Assembly: GCA_028280305.1 (NCBI GenBank)
Contig: JANQMC010000012.1
Span: 62,001 to 126,000, forward strand
Origin: Pelagibius sp.
GTDB lineage: Bacteria > Pseudomonadota > Alphaproteobacteria > Kiloniellales > Kiloniellaceae
Reading direction: 5' to 3'
Length of the DNA stretch: 64,000 nucleotides
Shown: one piece after another, positions 1-9,222 of the stretch
Layout of the letters: every line of letters starts with the position of its first letter
Position numbering within the stretch: position 1 is the first letter of the stretch
Made by a program: the position numbers and the translations under genes
Notes under the pieces: model-generated
What the model was told of the DNA's origin: nothing
What the model saw: the letters and a program-made list of their open reading frames with translations, nothing else
The model's database searches: none

Positions 1-125
1 AAGCCGAACTGCGGGTGCGTTGGCCCGGCGGTACCTGGGGTCCCTGGTTGGCGATGTCAGCAGGGACCTCCGTTGAGGTCAGCCGCGATGATTCCGGCGG
101 GGACCGCGTCGCCGTCTCCGAGTGA
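1..125 (+). CDS. Possible 3' end of an upstream gene (partial)
   Basis: Frame 3 is open from the window edge to a TGA at 123-125, giving about 40 residues that end in VAVSE. The stretch is rich in Trp, Gly and Val (VRWPGGTWGPW). I do not recognise a family. The absence of stops over 40 codons in GC-rich DNA is weak evidence, so this may be non-coding. If real, the gene lies upstream of and in the same direction as the xylose importer. Confidence 0.3.
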   Translation, partial: AELRVRWPGGTWGPWLAMSAGTSVEVSRDDSGGDRVAVSE

Positions 126-153
126 TCGCCGTCTCATCCCTAGGCGCTCAGAG

Positions 154-175
154 AAATGATGTAATTCCATCATTT
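154..175. promoter_or_regulatory. Inverted repeat upstream of xylF, candidate operator
   Basis: AAATGATG at 154-161 and CATCATTT at 168-175 form perfect 8-bp arms around a 6-bp AT-rich spacer, about 145 bp upstream of xylF. A TTGACA-like -35 element lies at 216-221; no convincing -10 follows it. Sugar ABC operons are commonly controlled by LacI or ROK repressors at such dyads, so an operator is the likeliest reading. A weak terminator for the upstream gene is the alternative, since a short T run follows. Confidence 0.4.
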
Positions 176-318
176 TTGCTTGATGATTTTATCGCTTTTT
201 GAGGTAAACAGCGTATTGACAGGCCGGGTGCGTACGTCAAAAATGATCTCAAGCAAGAACAATCGTTGAATCGAACGACGGCTGCGGATGTCCGTGGCGG
301 TTTCCAAGGGAGGAAAAC

Positions 319-1368
319 ATGAAACGGGTGGTACGTGGTTTGGCTGCCGGCATCCTGACGGCGGGCCTCGTTGCCTCTGCGGCAACAGCAGCGATGGCGC
401 AGACGGTTGTCGGCGTGAGCTGGTCGAACTTTCAGGAGGAACGCTGGAAAACCGACGAGGCGGCAATGAAGGCCGAGTTGGAACGCCTTGGCGCGACCTA
501 CATTTCCGCCGATGCGCAGTCCTCCAACGAGAAACAGATTGCCGATATCGAGGGCCTGATCGCCCGCGGCGCCACGGCGCTTATCGTGCTGGCGCAGGAC
601 GCCTCGGCCATCGTGCCGGGTATTGCCAAGGCGACGGCAGAAGGCATTCCCGTGGTCGGCTATGACCGCCTGATCGAGGTGCCGGACGTCTTCTACCTGA
701 CCTTCGATAACAAGGAGGTTGGCCGCATTCAGGCGCGTGAGGTCTTCAAGGCGCAGCCCAAGGGCAACTACGTCTTCATTAAGGGCTCCTCCGCCGACCC
801 CAATGCGGACTTCTTGCATTCCGGCCAGCTTGAGGTTCTCGATGCGGCCATCAAGGCCGGCGATATCAAGGTCGTCGGCGAGCAGTACACCGATGGCTGG
901 CTGCCGGAGAACGCGCAAAAGAACATGGAGCAGATCCTCACCGCCAACGACAACAAGGTCGATGCGGTCGTGGCCTCCAATGACGGCACCGCCGGCGGTG
1001 TGGTTGCGGCGCTGACCGCCCAGGGCATGGAGGGCCTGCCGGTCTCCGGCCAGGATGGCGACCATGCGGCTCTGAACCGGGTTGCCAAGGGACTTCAGAC
1101 GGTCTCCGTCTGGAAGGACGCGCGGGAACTGGGTAAGGCCGCGGCCGCCATCGCCGTGCAATTGAGCACGGGCACCATGGCCGACAAGGTTGAGGGTGCG
1201 ACCAAGTGGAGCGGCGGGCCGAAGGGCGTGACGATGGATGCTATCTTCCTGAACCCGATCCCGATCACCTCCGGCAACCTCAATCTGGTCATCGATGCCG
1301 GCTGGGTCGGCAAGGACGTGGTCTGCCAGGGCGTGGATGCAGCCAAAGCGCCGGCGGCCTGCAAGTAA
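319..1368 (+). CDS. xylF: D-xylose ABC transporter, periplasmic substrate-binding protein XylF
   Basis: This 349-residue protein begins with a Sec signal peptide (basic MKRVVRG, hydrophobic core, cleavage after AMA near residue 26). The mature part has the periplasmic binding protein type I fold of sugar importers: [16 protein letters not shown] at the start of domain 1, the [12 protein letters not shown] region, then [16 protein letters not shown] and PVSGQDGD in domain 2. These match XylF rather than RbsB. It would capture xylose in the periplasm and deliver it to XylH. A very strong ribosome binding site (AAGGGAGGAAAAC) precedes the ATG. The gene is first of a xylF-xylH-xylG-dehydrogenase cluster, which supports xylose as ligand. 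Confidence 0.92.
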   Translation: MKRVVRGLAAGILTAGLVASAATAAMAQTVVGVSWSNFQEERWKTDEAAMKAELERLGATYISADAQSSNEKQIADIEGLIARGATALIVLAQDASAIVPGIAKATAEGIPVVGYDRLIEVPDVFYLTFDNKEVGRIQAREVFKAQPKGNYVFIKGSSADPNADFLHSGQLEVLDAAIKAGDIKVVGEQYTDGWLPENAQKNMEQILTANDNKVDAVVASNDGTAGGVVAALTAQGMEGLPVSGQDGDHAALNRVAKGLQTVSVWKDARELGKAAAAIAVQLSTGTMADKVEGATKWSGGPKGVTMDAIFLNPIPITSGNLNLVIDAGWVGKDVVCQGVDAAKAPAACK

Positions 1369-1389
1369 TCAGATCTGGATAAACTGGGC

Positions 1390-1424
1390 GAGCGGCCGGG
1401 CTCCACGAGGAGCGCGGTCGCTTT
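1390..1424 (+). promoter_or_regulatory. Hairpin between xylF and xylH
   Basis: Within the 113-bp gap after xylF, GCGGCC and GCTCC on the 5' side pair with GGAGC and GGTCGC on the 3' side around a short loop, followed only by CTTTG. Binding-protein genes in ABC operons are often followed by such a stem, which protects the upstream message from 3' exonucleases or partly terminates transcription so that more binding protein than permease is made. That role is inferred; the T run is too short for a full terminator. Confidence 0.45.
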
Positions 1425-1481
1425 GCCGGGAAGGGGAGGAAGGCCGGCTCCTGGACCGCTTGCAGCGCGCAGTGCGGTGGG

Positions 1482-2744
1482 ATGCCGGACCTTGATAAGA
1501 CCATGGCAAGCGATGCCGATACGGAAGCAGGGCAAAGCCCGCTTCGCCTGAGCATGATGGATCAGTTTTCCAGGCTCACCGGCCTGGACAGCCGCCTGCT
1601 GGCGATGCTGGGGGCCTTGCTGGTCATCTGGATCGTCTTGAACATCATGACCAACGGGATCTTCCTGACCCCCCGGAACCTGTACAATCTGGCGGTTCAG
1701 TCGTCGGTAGTCGGGGTCATGGCGACCGGTATGGTTCTGGTGATCGTGGCCCGCCATATCGACCTCTCCGTCGGCTCAGTGCTGGGTTTTCTCGGCATGT
1801 GCATCGCCTTTCTGCAGGTCGAGGTGTTTCCGCTCGGCGCTGCCTGGAACTGGCCTTTGACGATCCTGCTGGGCATTCTGCTTGGCGCTGTGGTTGGGGT
1901 CTGGCAGGGGGCCTGGATCGCTCTCGGCGGGGTGCCGGCCTTTGTCGTGACACTCGGCGGGCTGCTGATGTTCCGTGGCGGGGCATTTCTCGTTACCGAC
2001 GGGCGTACCGTGGCGCCTCTCGATCCAACCTATCAGCTGCTGGGTGGGGGCATCGACGGCTCCATCGGGGCGACGGCCAGTTGGACGCTGGGCCTGTTGG
2101 CGGTGGCGGCCGTCGCCTTCTTCTTCCTGAAGGCCCGGGCGAAACGGGCGCGCTTCGGGTTTCCGATGAAGCCGCTCTGGGCGGAACTGGCGATGATCGC
2201 GGTCTGGGCCGCCCTCATCATCGGTTTTGTGCTCGTCATGAATGCCTATAACAAGCCGCGCAGCGACATCCCCCGCGGCATTCCGGTGCCGGTGCTGATC
2301 ATGCTCGCCGTGGTCATCGTGATGACCTTCCTGGCGCGTTTCACCAAGTTTGGTCGCTACGTCTTTGCCATGGGCGGCAACCCGGAGGCGGCGGCGCTTT
2401 CGGGTATCAACGTGAAGCGCACGACCATCATGATCTTCGTTGTGATGGGCATGCTCTGTGCTATCGCCGCGGTGATCACGACGGCGCGGCTGAATGCCGG
2501 CACCAATTCCATGGGTACCCTGGCAGAGCTGAATGTCATCGCCGCCGCGGTCATCGGCGGTACATCGCTGGCCGGCGGTCTCGGTACCATTCCCGGTGCC
2601 ATTTTGGGCGCCGTCATTATGCAGAGCCTGGACAACGGTATGGTGCTGCTGGGGGTATCCAGCGCCATGCGCCAGATTGTCATCGGCCTGGTCCTTGTGG
2701 CCGCTGTTTGGTTCGACGTCGTCTATAACCGAAACCGTCGATAG
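1482..2744 (+). CDS. xylH: D-xylose ABC transporter, permease XylH
   Basis: A 420-residue polytopic membrane protein of the BPD_transp_2 family (RbsC/XylH type), with about ten hydrophobic segments. Family landmarks are VVGVMATGMVLVIVARHIDLSVGS near residue 70-95 and AVIGGTSLAGGLGTIPGAILG near 360. The long insert with TDGRTVAPLDPTYQLLGGG and the total length fit XylH better than the shorter RbsC. It forms the membrane channel for xylose, driven by XylG. The first residues are hydrophilic and the start is uncertain: ATG 1482 and ATG 1503 are both possible and neither has a strong ribosome binding site. Stop and xylG start are 12 bp apart. Confidence 0.9.
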   Translation: MPDLDKTMASDADTEAGQSPLRLSMMDQFSRLTGLDSRLLAMLGALLVIWIVLNIMTNGIFLTPRNLYNLAVQSSVVGVMATGMVLVIVARHIDLSVGSVLGFLGMCIAFLQVEVFPLGAAWNWPLTILLGILLGAVVGVWQGAWIALGGVPAFVVTLGGLLMFRGGAFLVTDGRTVAPLDPTYQLLGGGIDGSIGATASWTLGLLAVAAVAFFFLKARAKRARFGFPMKPLWAELAMIAVWAALIIGFVLVMNAYNKPRSDIPRGIPVPVLIMLAVVIVMTFLARFTKFGRYVFAMGGNPEAAALSGINVKRTTIMIFVVMGMLCAIAAVITTARLNAGTNSMGTLAELNVIAAAVIGGTSLAGGLGTIPGAILGAVIMQSLDNGMVLLGVSSAMRQIVIGLVLVAAVWFDVVYNRNRR

Positions 2745-2756
2745 GAGGGCGGGATC

Positions 2757-3530
2757 ATGGCCACACCCCTGGTGGAAATGCGGAACATCTCCAAGCGTTT
2801 CGGCGGCGTCCAGGCCGTGGATGATGTTTCCGTCGACCTCTATCCCGGCGAAGTTGTCGGTTTGCTCGGTCACAATGGTGCCGGAAAGTCGACACTGATC
2901 AAAACTCTGGCCGGCGCCTATCCTTGTGACGGCGGAGAGATCTATGTGAACGGTGAACGGGCGATTATTGAGACTCCGCGCGACGCCCGCAGCTTCGGTA
3001 TCGAAACGATTTATCAGACCCTGGCTCTGGCGGACAATTTGGACGCCCCGGCAAATCTCTTTCTTGGGCGCGAGTTGATGACGGCCTTTGGCACCTTGGA
3101 CGACGATGCCATGGAGCATGAGGCTCGTGCGGTGCTGCACCGCTTGAATCCCAACTTCAAGAACATCAAGGATCCGGTGAAGAACATGTCCGGCGGCCAG
3201 CGCCAGTCGGTCGCTATTGCCCGGGCCATTCTGTTCAATGCCAAGATCCTGATTATGGACGAGCCGACGGCGGCTCTTGGGCCTCAGGAAACGGCGATGG
3301 TGGCCGAGCTTATTCAGCAGTTGAAGAAAGAGGGGATCGGTATTTTTCTCATTAGCCATGATCTCCACGACGTTTTCGATCTCTCCGACCGCGTATCGGT
3401 GATGAAGAACGGCCGCCTGGTGGGCACACGCCAGACATCGAAGGTTACCAAGGATGAAGTCCTCGGCATGATCATCCTCGGCAAGTTGCCCGAAGACGAG
3501 ACGGCCGACGATCTGGCTTCTCTTCACTGA
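2757..3530 (+). CDS. xylG: D-xylose ABC transporter, ATP-binding protein XylG (single ABC domain)
   Basis: This 257-residue ATPase has one complete ABC domain: Walker [10 protein letters not shown] near residue 40, Q-loop, signature [14 protein letters not shown] near 145, Walker [13 protein letters not shown] near 165 and the switch His in ISHDLHDV. Enteric XylG has two fused ABC domains of about 500 residues; this is the single-domain type common in alphaproteobacteria and would work as a homodimer beneath XylH. A good ribosome binding site (AGGAGGGCGGGATC) precedes the ATG, 12 bp after xylH. Confidence 0.9.
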   Translation: MATPLVEMRNISKRFGGVQAVDDVSVDLYPGEVVGLLGHNGAGKSTLIKTLAGAYPCDGGEIYVNGERAIIETPRDARSFGIETIYQTLALADNLDAPANLFLGRELMTAFGTLDDDAMEHEARAVLHRLNPNFKNIKDPVKNMSGGQRQSVAIARAILFNAKILIMDEPTAALGPQETAMVAELIQQLKKEGIGIFLISHDLHDVFDLSDRVSVMKNGRLVGTRQTSKVTKDEVLGMIILGKLPEDETADDLASLH

Positions 3531-3592
3531 CACGTTCAAAGACCAGGCGATCGCCATCTGGCGGCATCCTGCCAATCTCATAGGGTTACCCG

Positions 3593-4360
3593 ATGACTGA
3601 CTCTGCGTCCTATCCCAGTCTGAAAGACCGCGTCGTTTTCGTTTCCGGCGGGGGCAGCGGTATCGGTGCGTCGATTGTCGAGCACTTCTGCCGCCAGGAT
3701 GCCAAGGTGGGTTTTGTCGATGTCGATGAGAAGAGTTCCCGGGAACTGGTTGCTGCGATGACCGATGCCGGCCATCACAAGCCCCACTTCCTGCCCTGTG
3801 ATCTTCGCGATATCGAGGCGCTGCGCGGCGCTATTGCCGAAGTGCGCTCGGCGCTGGGCCCGATCACGGTTCTCATCAACAACGCAGCCAATGACCAGCG
3901 CCACGACATTGACGAGGTGACACCGGAATTCTGGGACGACCGTTTCGCGGTGAACCTGAAGCACCAGTTCTTTGCCGCCCAGGCGATCTATCCGGACATG
4001 GAGGCGGCAGGCGGCGGGGCCATCGTCAATGTGGGTTCGGTGTCCTGGATGATCGGGCAGGGGGGGATGCCCTGCTACACGACGGCCAAGTCGGCGGTGG
4101 CCGGGCTCACCCGCGCCCTGGCGCGCGATCTCGGGCCGAAGAACATCCGGGTGAACTGTGTGGTGCCGGGCTGGATCATGACCCAGCGCCAGATCGATCT
4201 CTGGCTGACGCCGGAGGCGGAGGAAGACCTGATGAAAAGCCAGTGCTTGAAGCGAAAGCTGTATCCGGAAGACATCGCAAAGGCGGTGCTATTCTTCGCT
4301 TCCGATGATGCCGGGGCTTTCACCAATCAAAGCTACGTTGCAGACGGCGGCTGGGTTTAG
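3593..4360 (+). CDS. xylB: SDR-family D-xylose 1-dehydrogenase
   Basis: A classical short-chain dehydrogenase of 255 residues. Visible features are the NAD-binding GGGSGIG near 20-26, NNAAND at 96-101, a serine in GSVSW (149 or 151), and the catalytic Tyr162 and Lys166 in YTTAK. The overall sequence, including YPSLKDR at the N terminus and DRHxxDxxT and ECxVPGxxxTxRQ-like stretches, strongly resembles Caulobacter D-xylose dehydrogenase (called XylB there, not the xylulokinase of enterics). It would oxidise xylose to xylonolactone with NAD in the cytoplasm, the first step of the Weimberg or Dahms route. It follows the xylose importer by 62 bp. Other sugar dehydrogenase activity (for example on L-arabinose) cannot be excluded. 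Confidence 0.85.
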   Translation: MTDSASYPSLKDRVVFVSGGGSGIGASIVEHFCRQDAKVGFVDVDEKSSRELVAAMTDAGHHKPHFLPCDLRDIEALRGAIAEVRSALGPITVLINNAANDQRHDIDEVTPEFWDDRFAVNLKHQFFAAQAIYPDMEAAGGGAIVNVGSVSWMIGQGGMPCYTTAKSAVAGLTRALARDLGPKNIRVNCVVPGWIMTQRQIDLWLTPEAEEDLMKSQCLKRKLYPEDIAKAVLFFASDDAGAFTNQSYVADGGWV

Positions 4361-4395
4361 CGGGTTGCCACTGCTGCGATCTTAAATTGGGAAAT

Positions 4396-4474
4396 GGGGT
4401 GGTTGCCGCCGCAGGCGCCGCTCGACTGCGAGCGCCAACCACCCCGCCTGTAGGCGAGGGGGATGGCCCTCGCC
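4396..4474. terminator. Two adjacent hairpins between convergent genes, likely bidirectional terminator
   Basis: Between the convergent xylose dehydrogenase and TPR genes lie two inverted repeats. GGGGTGGTTG (4396-4405) pairs perfectly with CAACCACCCC (4436-4445), and GGCGAGGG (4453-4460) pairs perfectly with CCCTCGCC (4467-4474) across a 6-base loop. Neither has a clear T run, so termination is inferred from position and stem strength. Confidence 0.5.
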
Positions 4475-4493
4475 TCAGCTTGTTCGAAAGCGG

Positions 4494-5036
4494 TTAGTCT
4501 GATGTGCTGCGTGCTGCGGGTGCAGCCGCTTGCTGCTTCTTGTATTCGGCAATCTTGGCTTTGAGCGTGCGGTATTCGTCGCAACCAAAGAAGCAGAGAG
4601 AGTCGAGTTCGTCGAGCTGGCGCTGCGCTTTTTCAAGTTCTCCGGTCGTCAGGTAAAGCTCGCCGAGATACTCGTGAGCGCCGCGGTGTTTGGGGTCCAA
4701 CGTTAGCGCCCGCTTATAATGGGTCAGGGCCACCTCGTAGTTTTCCAGCTTGCGGTTGGTGTAGCCGAGGTAGTTGAAGACATCCGCGTTCTTGGGCTCG
4801 CGCTCGGCGACCTTGGAAAGCAAGTCAATGGCGCCCTGGTAGTCGCCGTCCTGGATCCGCTTCTCGGCAAGGACATAGTCTTTGTCCGCTGCCGTCGTGC
4901 TTTCCTTGCTGCTGCTGCCCCAACTGCCGGCAGCCGAGACCGGCGCGCTGGAAACGGCGAGGCCGGTGGCAACGATGGCTGCGAGCATCAGTCCGCCGAT
5001 CCGGAATACCCGGATGCCTTTAATGGTTTCTTGCAT
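4494..5036 (-). CDS. Secreted tetratricopeptide-repeat protein
   Basis: A 180-residue protein with an N-terminal signal peptide (hydrophobic GGLMLAAIVATGLAVSSAPVSAA, residues 14-36) and then two to three TPR units. Examples are the helix pairs with DYQGAIDLLSKVAEREPKNADVFNYLGY and YEVALTHYKRALTLDPKHRGAHEYLGELY, residues about 60-130. A Cys pair in CFFGCDEYRTLKAKIAEY follows the repeats, and the tail is Ala/Lys rich. TPRs are protein-binding scaffolds, so it is probably a periplasmic adaptor of unknown partner. It is divergent from the soe genes, with a long shared upstream region; a role with them is possible but unsupported. Confidence 0.8.
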   Translation of the reverse strand: MQETIKGIRVFRIGGLMLAAIVATGLAVSSAPVSAAGSWGSSSKESTTAADKDYVLAEKRIQDGDYQGAIDLLSKVAEREPKNADVFNYLGYTNRKLENYEVALTHYKRALTLDPKHRGAHEYLGELYLTTGELEKAQRQLDELDSLCFFGCDEYRTLKAKIAEYKKQQAAAPAARSTSD

Positions 5037-5408
5037 GGTTTTACCTCTTCTGGCTTTGTCCTGCGCCCTGATGCCGCTTTGCGACGGCGCCCCGTGCTGC
5101 TTGTTCCTACCTACGCAGGTGTTGCCGAATGGGTTTCAGGCAGAGCGTTGGGAAATCTGCGCCGGCGGCGGAAATTGAGACTTCAGTCCAGAGATGAAGA
5201 ATCAATGGGGCCAGAGCCCTGAAACCTCTGGAATCTTATTATCTTGAGGGGGGTTCTGCGTTAAAAGCGAGGCTCAGCTTCATAAAAAGCACGGCCTCGC
5301 GGCAAATTGGCACCATGGAATGGGGCCAGTGGCCGCCTACGAAAAAGGCCCCTTCGGATGGCGCAGGTCAGCGCCCGTGTCGATGCAATCAGGGGACAGA
5401 CAAGATCA
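5037..5408. other. Divergent intergenic region between TPR gene and soeA
   Basis: About 370 bp without a convincing gene. It should hold the promoters of both divergent units. CCAGAG (5211-5216) and CTCTGG (5226-5231) form a small dyad, and the stretch TCTTATTATCTTGAG near 5233-5247 is the only AT-rich patch that could be a -10 region. An open frame extends from 5307 into soeA, but its first 34 codons read like non-coding DNA and lack a ribosome binding site. Confidence 0.4.
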
Positions 5409-8400
5409 ATGGTCACCAGCCCATTCGAAACCCCGCAGGAGCATGTCGATACCTCTCCCGAAGTTGCAGATGATGTCAAACAGACCACCTGCTACATGTG
5501 CGCCTGCCGCTGCGGCATCAATGTCTACCTGAAGGACGACAAGGTCCGCTACATCGAGGGCAATCCCGACCATCCGGTCAATAAGGGTATTCTCTGTGCC
5601 AAGGGCTCGGCCGGTATCATGCAGCACAACTCGCCGGCCAGGCTGTCCAAGCCGCTGTTGCGGGTGGGCGAGCGCGGCGCCGGCGAGTTCAAGGAAATTG
5701 AGTGGGAAGAGGCGCTTGGGCTGGCCACGGAATGGCTGGGCGAAGTCCGCGCCAGGGATCCGCGCAAGTTCGCCTTCTTTACCGGCCGCGATCAGAGCCA
5801 GTCACTGACCGGCTGGTGGGCGGCGCAGTACGGCACCCCCAACTTTGCCGCCCACGGCGGCTTCTGCTCGGTGAACATGGCGGCGGCCGGCCTCTATACC
5901 ATCGGCGGATCGTTCTGGGAGTTCGGCGAACCGGACTGGGACCACACCCGTTACTTCATGCTCTTTGGTGTTGCCGAAGATCATGATTCCAACCCGATCA
6001 AAGCGGGGCTCGGCAAGCTGAAGACGCTGGGCCAGGCGAAATTCGTCTCGGTGAACCCGGTGAAAACCGGCTATTCAGCCATTGCCGATGAGTGGATCGG
6101 CCTGCGGCCCGGCACCGACGGCCTGTTTGTCATGGCCCTCATTCACGAGTTGCTGAAAGCGGAGAAGATCGATTGGGATTTTCTCGGCCGCTACACCAAC
6201 GCGACCTGGCTGGTGATCGACGATCCCGGTGCGGAAGACGACGGTCTCTTCGCCCGTGACAGCGAGGGCGCGGCGCTTTGCTGGGATGCGCAGAAACAGG
6301 CCGCGGTGCCTGCAAAGGATATCGGCGCCGGCGCCGCCGTTGTCGGCCGTTTCACCTTGCCGGACGGACGTCAGGCGGTGCCTTCCTTTGAGCTGCTGGC
6401 CAAGCGCTATCTTGAACCGGGCTACGCACCCGAGGCGGTGGCTGAACAGATCGGCCTGCCGGTCGAGACGATCAAACGTATCGCTGCCGAGTTGGCGGAG
6501 GCGGCCTTTGAAAAAGAAATCGTCCTGGATATACCCTGGACCGACTGGGCCGGCCGGCGTCATGAGCGCATGGTGGGCCGCCCGGTTTCCATGCATGCCA
6601 TGCGGGGAATTTCCGCTCACTCCAACGGCTTTCATACCTGTCGCGCCATTCACCTGTTGCAGGTGTTGCTGGGCTCCATCGATTGCCCCGGCGGCTTCGG
6701 TTACAAGGCGCCTTTCCCGAAGCTGATTCCGCCAAGCCCGCTGCCCGCCGGCAAGTCGGTGGCACCCAATACCGCGATCGCCGGTATGCCCCTCGGTTTT
6801 CCGCTTGGCCCCGATGACCTTCTGGTGGACGGCGAAGGCCAGCCGCTGCGCCTCGATAAGGCCTATAGCTGGGATTTCCCGCTGGCTGCCCATGGCCTGA
6901 TGCACATGGTGATCCACAACGCCTGGGCGGGCGACCCCTATCCCGTCGACGTCCTGATGATGTATATGGCGAACATGGGGTGGAACTCCTCCATGAACGT
7001 TCAGGGGACGCTGGGTTACCTGACCGATAAGGATCCGGAGACCGGCGACTACAAGATTCCCAAAATCATCTATTCCGACGCCTACTATTCAGAGATGGTG
7101 CCCTACGCCGATCTGATCCTTCCGGACACCACCTATCTGGAGCGCTGGGATTGCATTTCGCTGCTGGACCGGCCGATCAGTTCGGCCCATGGACCGGGCG
7201 ACGCCATCCGTCAGCCGGTCTGTAAACCGGATCGCGACGTGCGCCCCTTTCAGGATGTGCTCATCGATCTGGGCGCACGGCTGGGCTTGCCGGGCCTGAC
7301 CGCAGAGGGTGGCGGCGCGAAGTATCCCGGCGGCTACGCCGACTATATCGTCAACCACGAACGCAGCCCGGGCATCGGTCCCCTGGCGGGTTGGCGCGGC
7401 GCTGAGGGTGATCAACAGGGTACAGGTGCGCCCAACCCGGATCAGCTGCAGCGTTACATCGAGAACGGCTGCTTCTGGACCCACAAGCTGGAGCCTTCAC
7501 AGCTCTATTTCAAACACTCCAACCGCGATTATCTGGCCTTCGCCAAGCAGATGGGATGGATTCCGAGCGAGGAGCCCATCACCATGCAGCTCTATAGCGA
7601 GATCCTGCAGAAGTTCCGCTTGGCGGCCCGCGGCCACGGTAAAAACCAGCCGCCTGAAGCGCAGCGCGCGCGCATCGAGGCCTACTTCGATCCCTTGCCG
7701 ATCTGGTATGCGCCCTTTGAAGAGGCGGCGGTTGCCGACGAAGGATACGACCTTCACGCCATCACCCAGCGCCCGATGCACATGTATCACTCCTGGGGTT
7801 CGCAAAACGCCTGGCTGCGCCAGATTACCGCCCGCAACCGGCTCTTCGTGCATCCGGAGACCGCAGCGAAGCACGGTATTGAAGATGACGACTGGGTCTG
7901 GGTGATCAGCCACCATGGCCGGGTCAAGGGTCAGGTCCGCGTCATGTACGGTGTGAACCCGGAAACGGTCTGGACCTGGAACGCTATTGGCAAGAGGCGC
8001 GGTGCCTGGGCCCTGGATAAGGACGCCCCTGAAAGCAATAAGGGCTTCCTGCTGAACCACATTATCTCCGAACTGTTGCCGGCCCGGGAAGGCGGAACGC
8101 GCTACTCGAATTCCGATCCGGTGACCGGTCAGGCGGCCTGGTATGACCTGCGGGTGCGCCTTGAGCGCTGTGAACCGGCGGAGAACGGTGCAACGGAGCC
8201 TTTCTTCGATCCGGTAAAGACGCCGCCTTCCGCGCGGCCGAAGCAGCCCGCGGTCTTGCGCTACGGCGCCGATCTGAAAGGCCAGGGCGCGCCGGGCGCA
8301 GACCGGCAGGCGCCGGCGCAGGAATGGATCGGCAACCGCCACGAAGTGGCCCGAACCGTTCCAGGCGTGGCCGACGGGCGCGGCAATCAAAAGGGTAAGG

Positions 8401-8459
8401 TGGCCACCCTGGCGGAGACGCCTCCGAAGGTCGAGCCGCCGGCGGAGGGTGGCGTATGA
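5409..8459 (+). CDS. soeA: Membrane-bound sulfite dehydrogenase, molybdopterin subunit SoeA
   Basis: A roughly 1016-residue molybdopterin-guanine-dinucleotide oxidoreductase of the DMSO reductase superfamily. An N-terminal [4Fe-4S] site is formed by Cys28, Cys31, Cys35 and Cys63 (CYMCACRC then GILCAKG). Cys153 in GGFCSVN is the probable Mo ligand. The molydopterin-binding C-terminal domain follows NRLFVHPETA and VISHHGRVKGQVRVM. There is no twin-arginine signal, so it should face the cytoplasm, as SoeA of purple sulfur bacteria does. Sequence character, cytoplasmic location and the SoeB/SoeC partners favour sulfite oxidation to sulfate with electrons to quinone; polysulfide or thiosulfate reductase relatives are the alternative. 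I chose ATG 5409, which has AGGGGA upstream, over the longer ATG 5307. The stop overlaps soeB by 4 bp. Confidence 0.82.
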   Translation: MVTSPFETPQEHVDTSPEVADDVKQTTCYMCACRCGINVYLKDDKVRYIEGNPDHPVNKGILCAKGSAGIMQHNSPARLSKPLLRVGERGAGEFKEIEWEEALGLATEWLGEVRARDPRKFAFFTGRDQSQSLTGWWAAQYGTPNFAAHGGFCSVNMAAAGLYTIGGSFWEFGEPDWDHTRYFMLFGVAEDHDSNPIKAGLGKLKTLGQAKFVSVNPVKTGYSAIADEWIGLRPGTDGLFVMALIHELLKAEKIDWDFLGRYTNATWLVIDDPGAEDDGLFARDSEGAALCWDAQKQAAVPAKDIGAGAAVVGRFTLPDGRQAVPSFELLAKRYLEPGYAPEAVAEQIGLPVETIKRIAAELAEAAFEKEIVLDIPWTDWAGRRHERMVGRPVSMHAMRGISAHSNGFHTCRAIHLLQVLLGSIDCPGGFGYKAPFPKLIPPSPLPAGKSVAPNTAIAGMPLGFPLGPDDLLVDGEGQPLRLDKAYSWDFPLAAHGLMHMVIHNAWAGDPYPVDVLMMYMANMGWNSSMNVQGTLGYLTDKDPETGDYKIPKIIYSDAYYSEMVPYADLILPDTTYLERWDCISLLDRPISSAHGPGDAIRQPVCKPDRDVRPFQDVLIDLGARLGLPGLTAEGGGAKYPGGYADYIVNHERSPGIGPLAGWRGAEGDQQGTGAPNPDQLQRYIENGCFWTHKLEPSQLYFKHSNRDYLAFAKQMGWIPSEEPITMQLYSEILQKFRLAARGHGKNQPPEAQRARIEAYFDPLPIWYAPFEEAAVADEGYDLHAITQRPMHMYHSWGSQNAWLRQITARNRLFVHPETAAKHGIEDDDWVWVISHHGRVKGQVRVMYGVNPETVWTWNAIGKRRGAWALDKDAPESNKGFLLNHIISELLPAREGGTRYSNSDPVTGQAAWYDLRVRLERCEPAENGATEPFFDPVKTPPSARPKQPAVLRYGADLKGQGAPGADRQAPAQEWIGNRHEVARTVPGVADGRGNQKGKVATLAETPPKVEPPAEGGV

Positions 8460-9211
8460 CCTCTCTCCCCTCCCAGAGCGGGCCCGTCAAACTTGGGCTC
8501 GTGATCGATCTCGACATCTGTGTCGGCTGTCATGCCTGTGCGGTGAACTGTAAGGAATGGAACACCAGTGGCCATTCCGCGCCCCTGACGGATACGGATC
8601 CCTACGGCGCCGATCCCACCGGCGTCTGGTTCAACCGCATCCACACCTTCGAGGTGGTGAGCGACGACGGCGACAGCCGGACCGTCCATTTCCCGAAATC
8701 CTGTCTGCACTGCGAAGACGCGCCCTGCGTGACGGTCTGCCCGACCGGCGCATCCTACAAACGGGAAGATGACGGCATCGTCCTGGTCAATGCCGAGGCC
8801 TGCATCGGCTGCAAGCTCTGCTCCTGGGCCTGCCCCTATGGCGCCCGCGAGTATGACGAAGACGCAGGAGTGATGAAGAAATGTACGCTCTGCGTCGACA
8901 AGATCTATAACGAGAACCTGCCGGAGCGCAGCCGCGTGCCGGCCTGCGTCTCGACCTGTCCCGCCGGGGCCCGGCATTTCGGCGATCTCGGCGATCCAGA
9001 ATCCGAGGTCTCTCTGCTGGTGGCGGCCCGGGAGGGATATGAGCTGATGCCCGAACAGGGCTGCGCGCCGGTGAACCGCTATCTGCCGCCGCGTTCCAAA
9101 GCGAACCCGGCCGAAGTGGAACGCGCCGCCCCTCTGGTTGCCACCGCGGAAACCGCTGATGGATCGGCGGGCCTTCTGGCCCGCTGGGTCGATCGCATGC
9201 TGACGCGGTAG
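8456..9211 (+). CDS. soeB: Sulfite dehydrogenase iron-sulfur subunit SoeB
   Basis: A 251-residue electron-transfer protein of the DmsB/NrfC type. It has four cysteine groups for four [4Fe-4S] clusters: CVGCHACAVNC near residue 22-32, CLHCEDAPCVTVCPTGA near 82-98, CIGCKLCSWACPYGA near 119-133 followed by CTLC, and ACVSTCPAGARHF near 163. It would pass electrons from SoeA to the membrane anchor SoeC on the cytoplasmic side. Its ATG overlaps the soeA stop (ATGA), showing translational coupling, and soeC begins 11 bp after its stop. Confidence 0.87.
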   Translation: MTSLPSQSGPVKLGLVIDLDICVGCHACAVNCKEWNTSGHSAPLTDTDPYGADPTGVWFNRIHTFEVVSDDGDSRTVHFPKSCLHCEDAPCVTVCPTGASYKREDDGIVLVNAEACIGCKLCSWACPYGAREYDEDAGVMKKCTLCVDKIYNENLPERSRVPACVSTCPAGARHFGDLGDPESEVSLLVAAREGYELMPEQGCAPVNRYLPPRSKANPAEVERAAPLVATAETADGSAGLLARWVDRMLTR

Positions 9212-9222
9212 GGGGCTGAGAC

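Noticed and set aside
1776-3581. A 601-codon minus-strand frame across xylH and xylG
   Set aside because: It crosses two clear plus-strand genes and shows only low-complexity His/Arg/Gly sequence.
5307-5408. N-terminal extension of SoeA
   Set aside because: The 34 extra codons are Arg-rich, lack a ribosome binding site and do not look like a Tat signal (no hydrophobic core).
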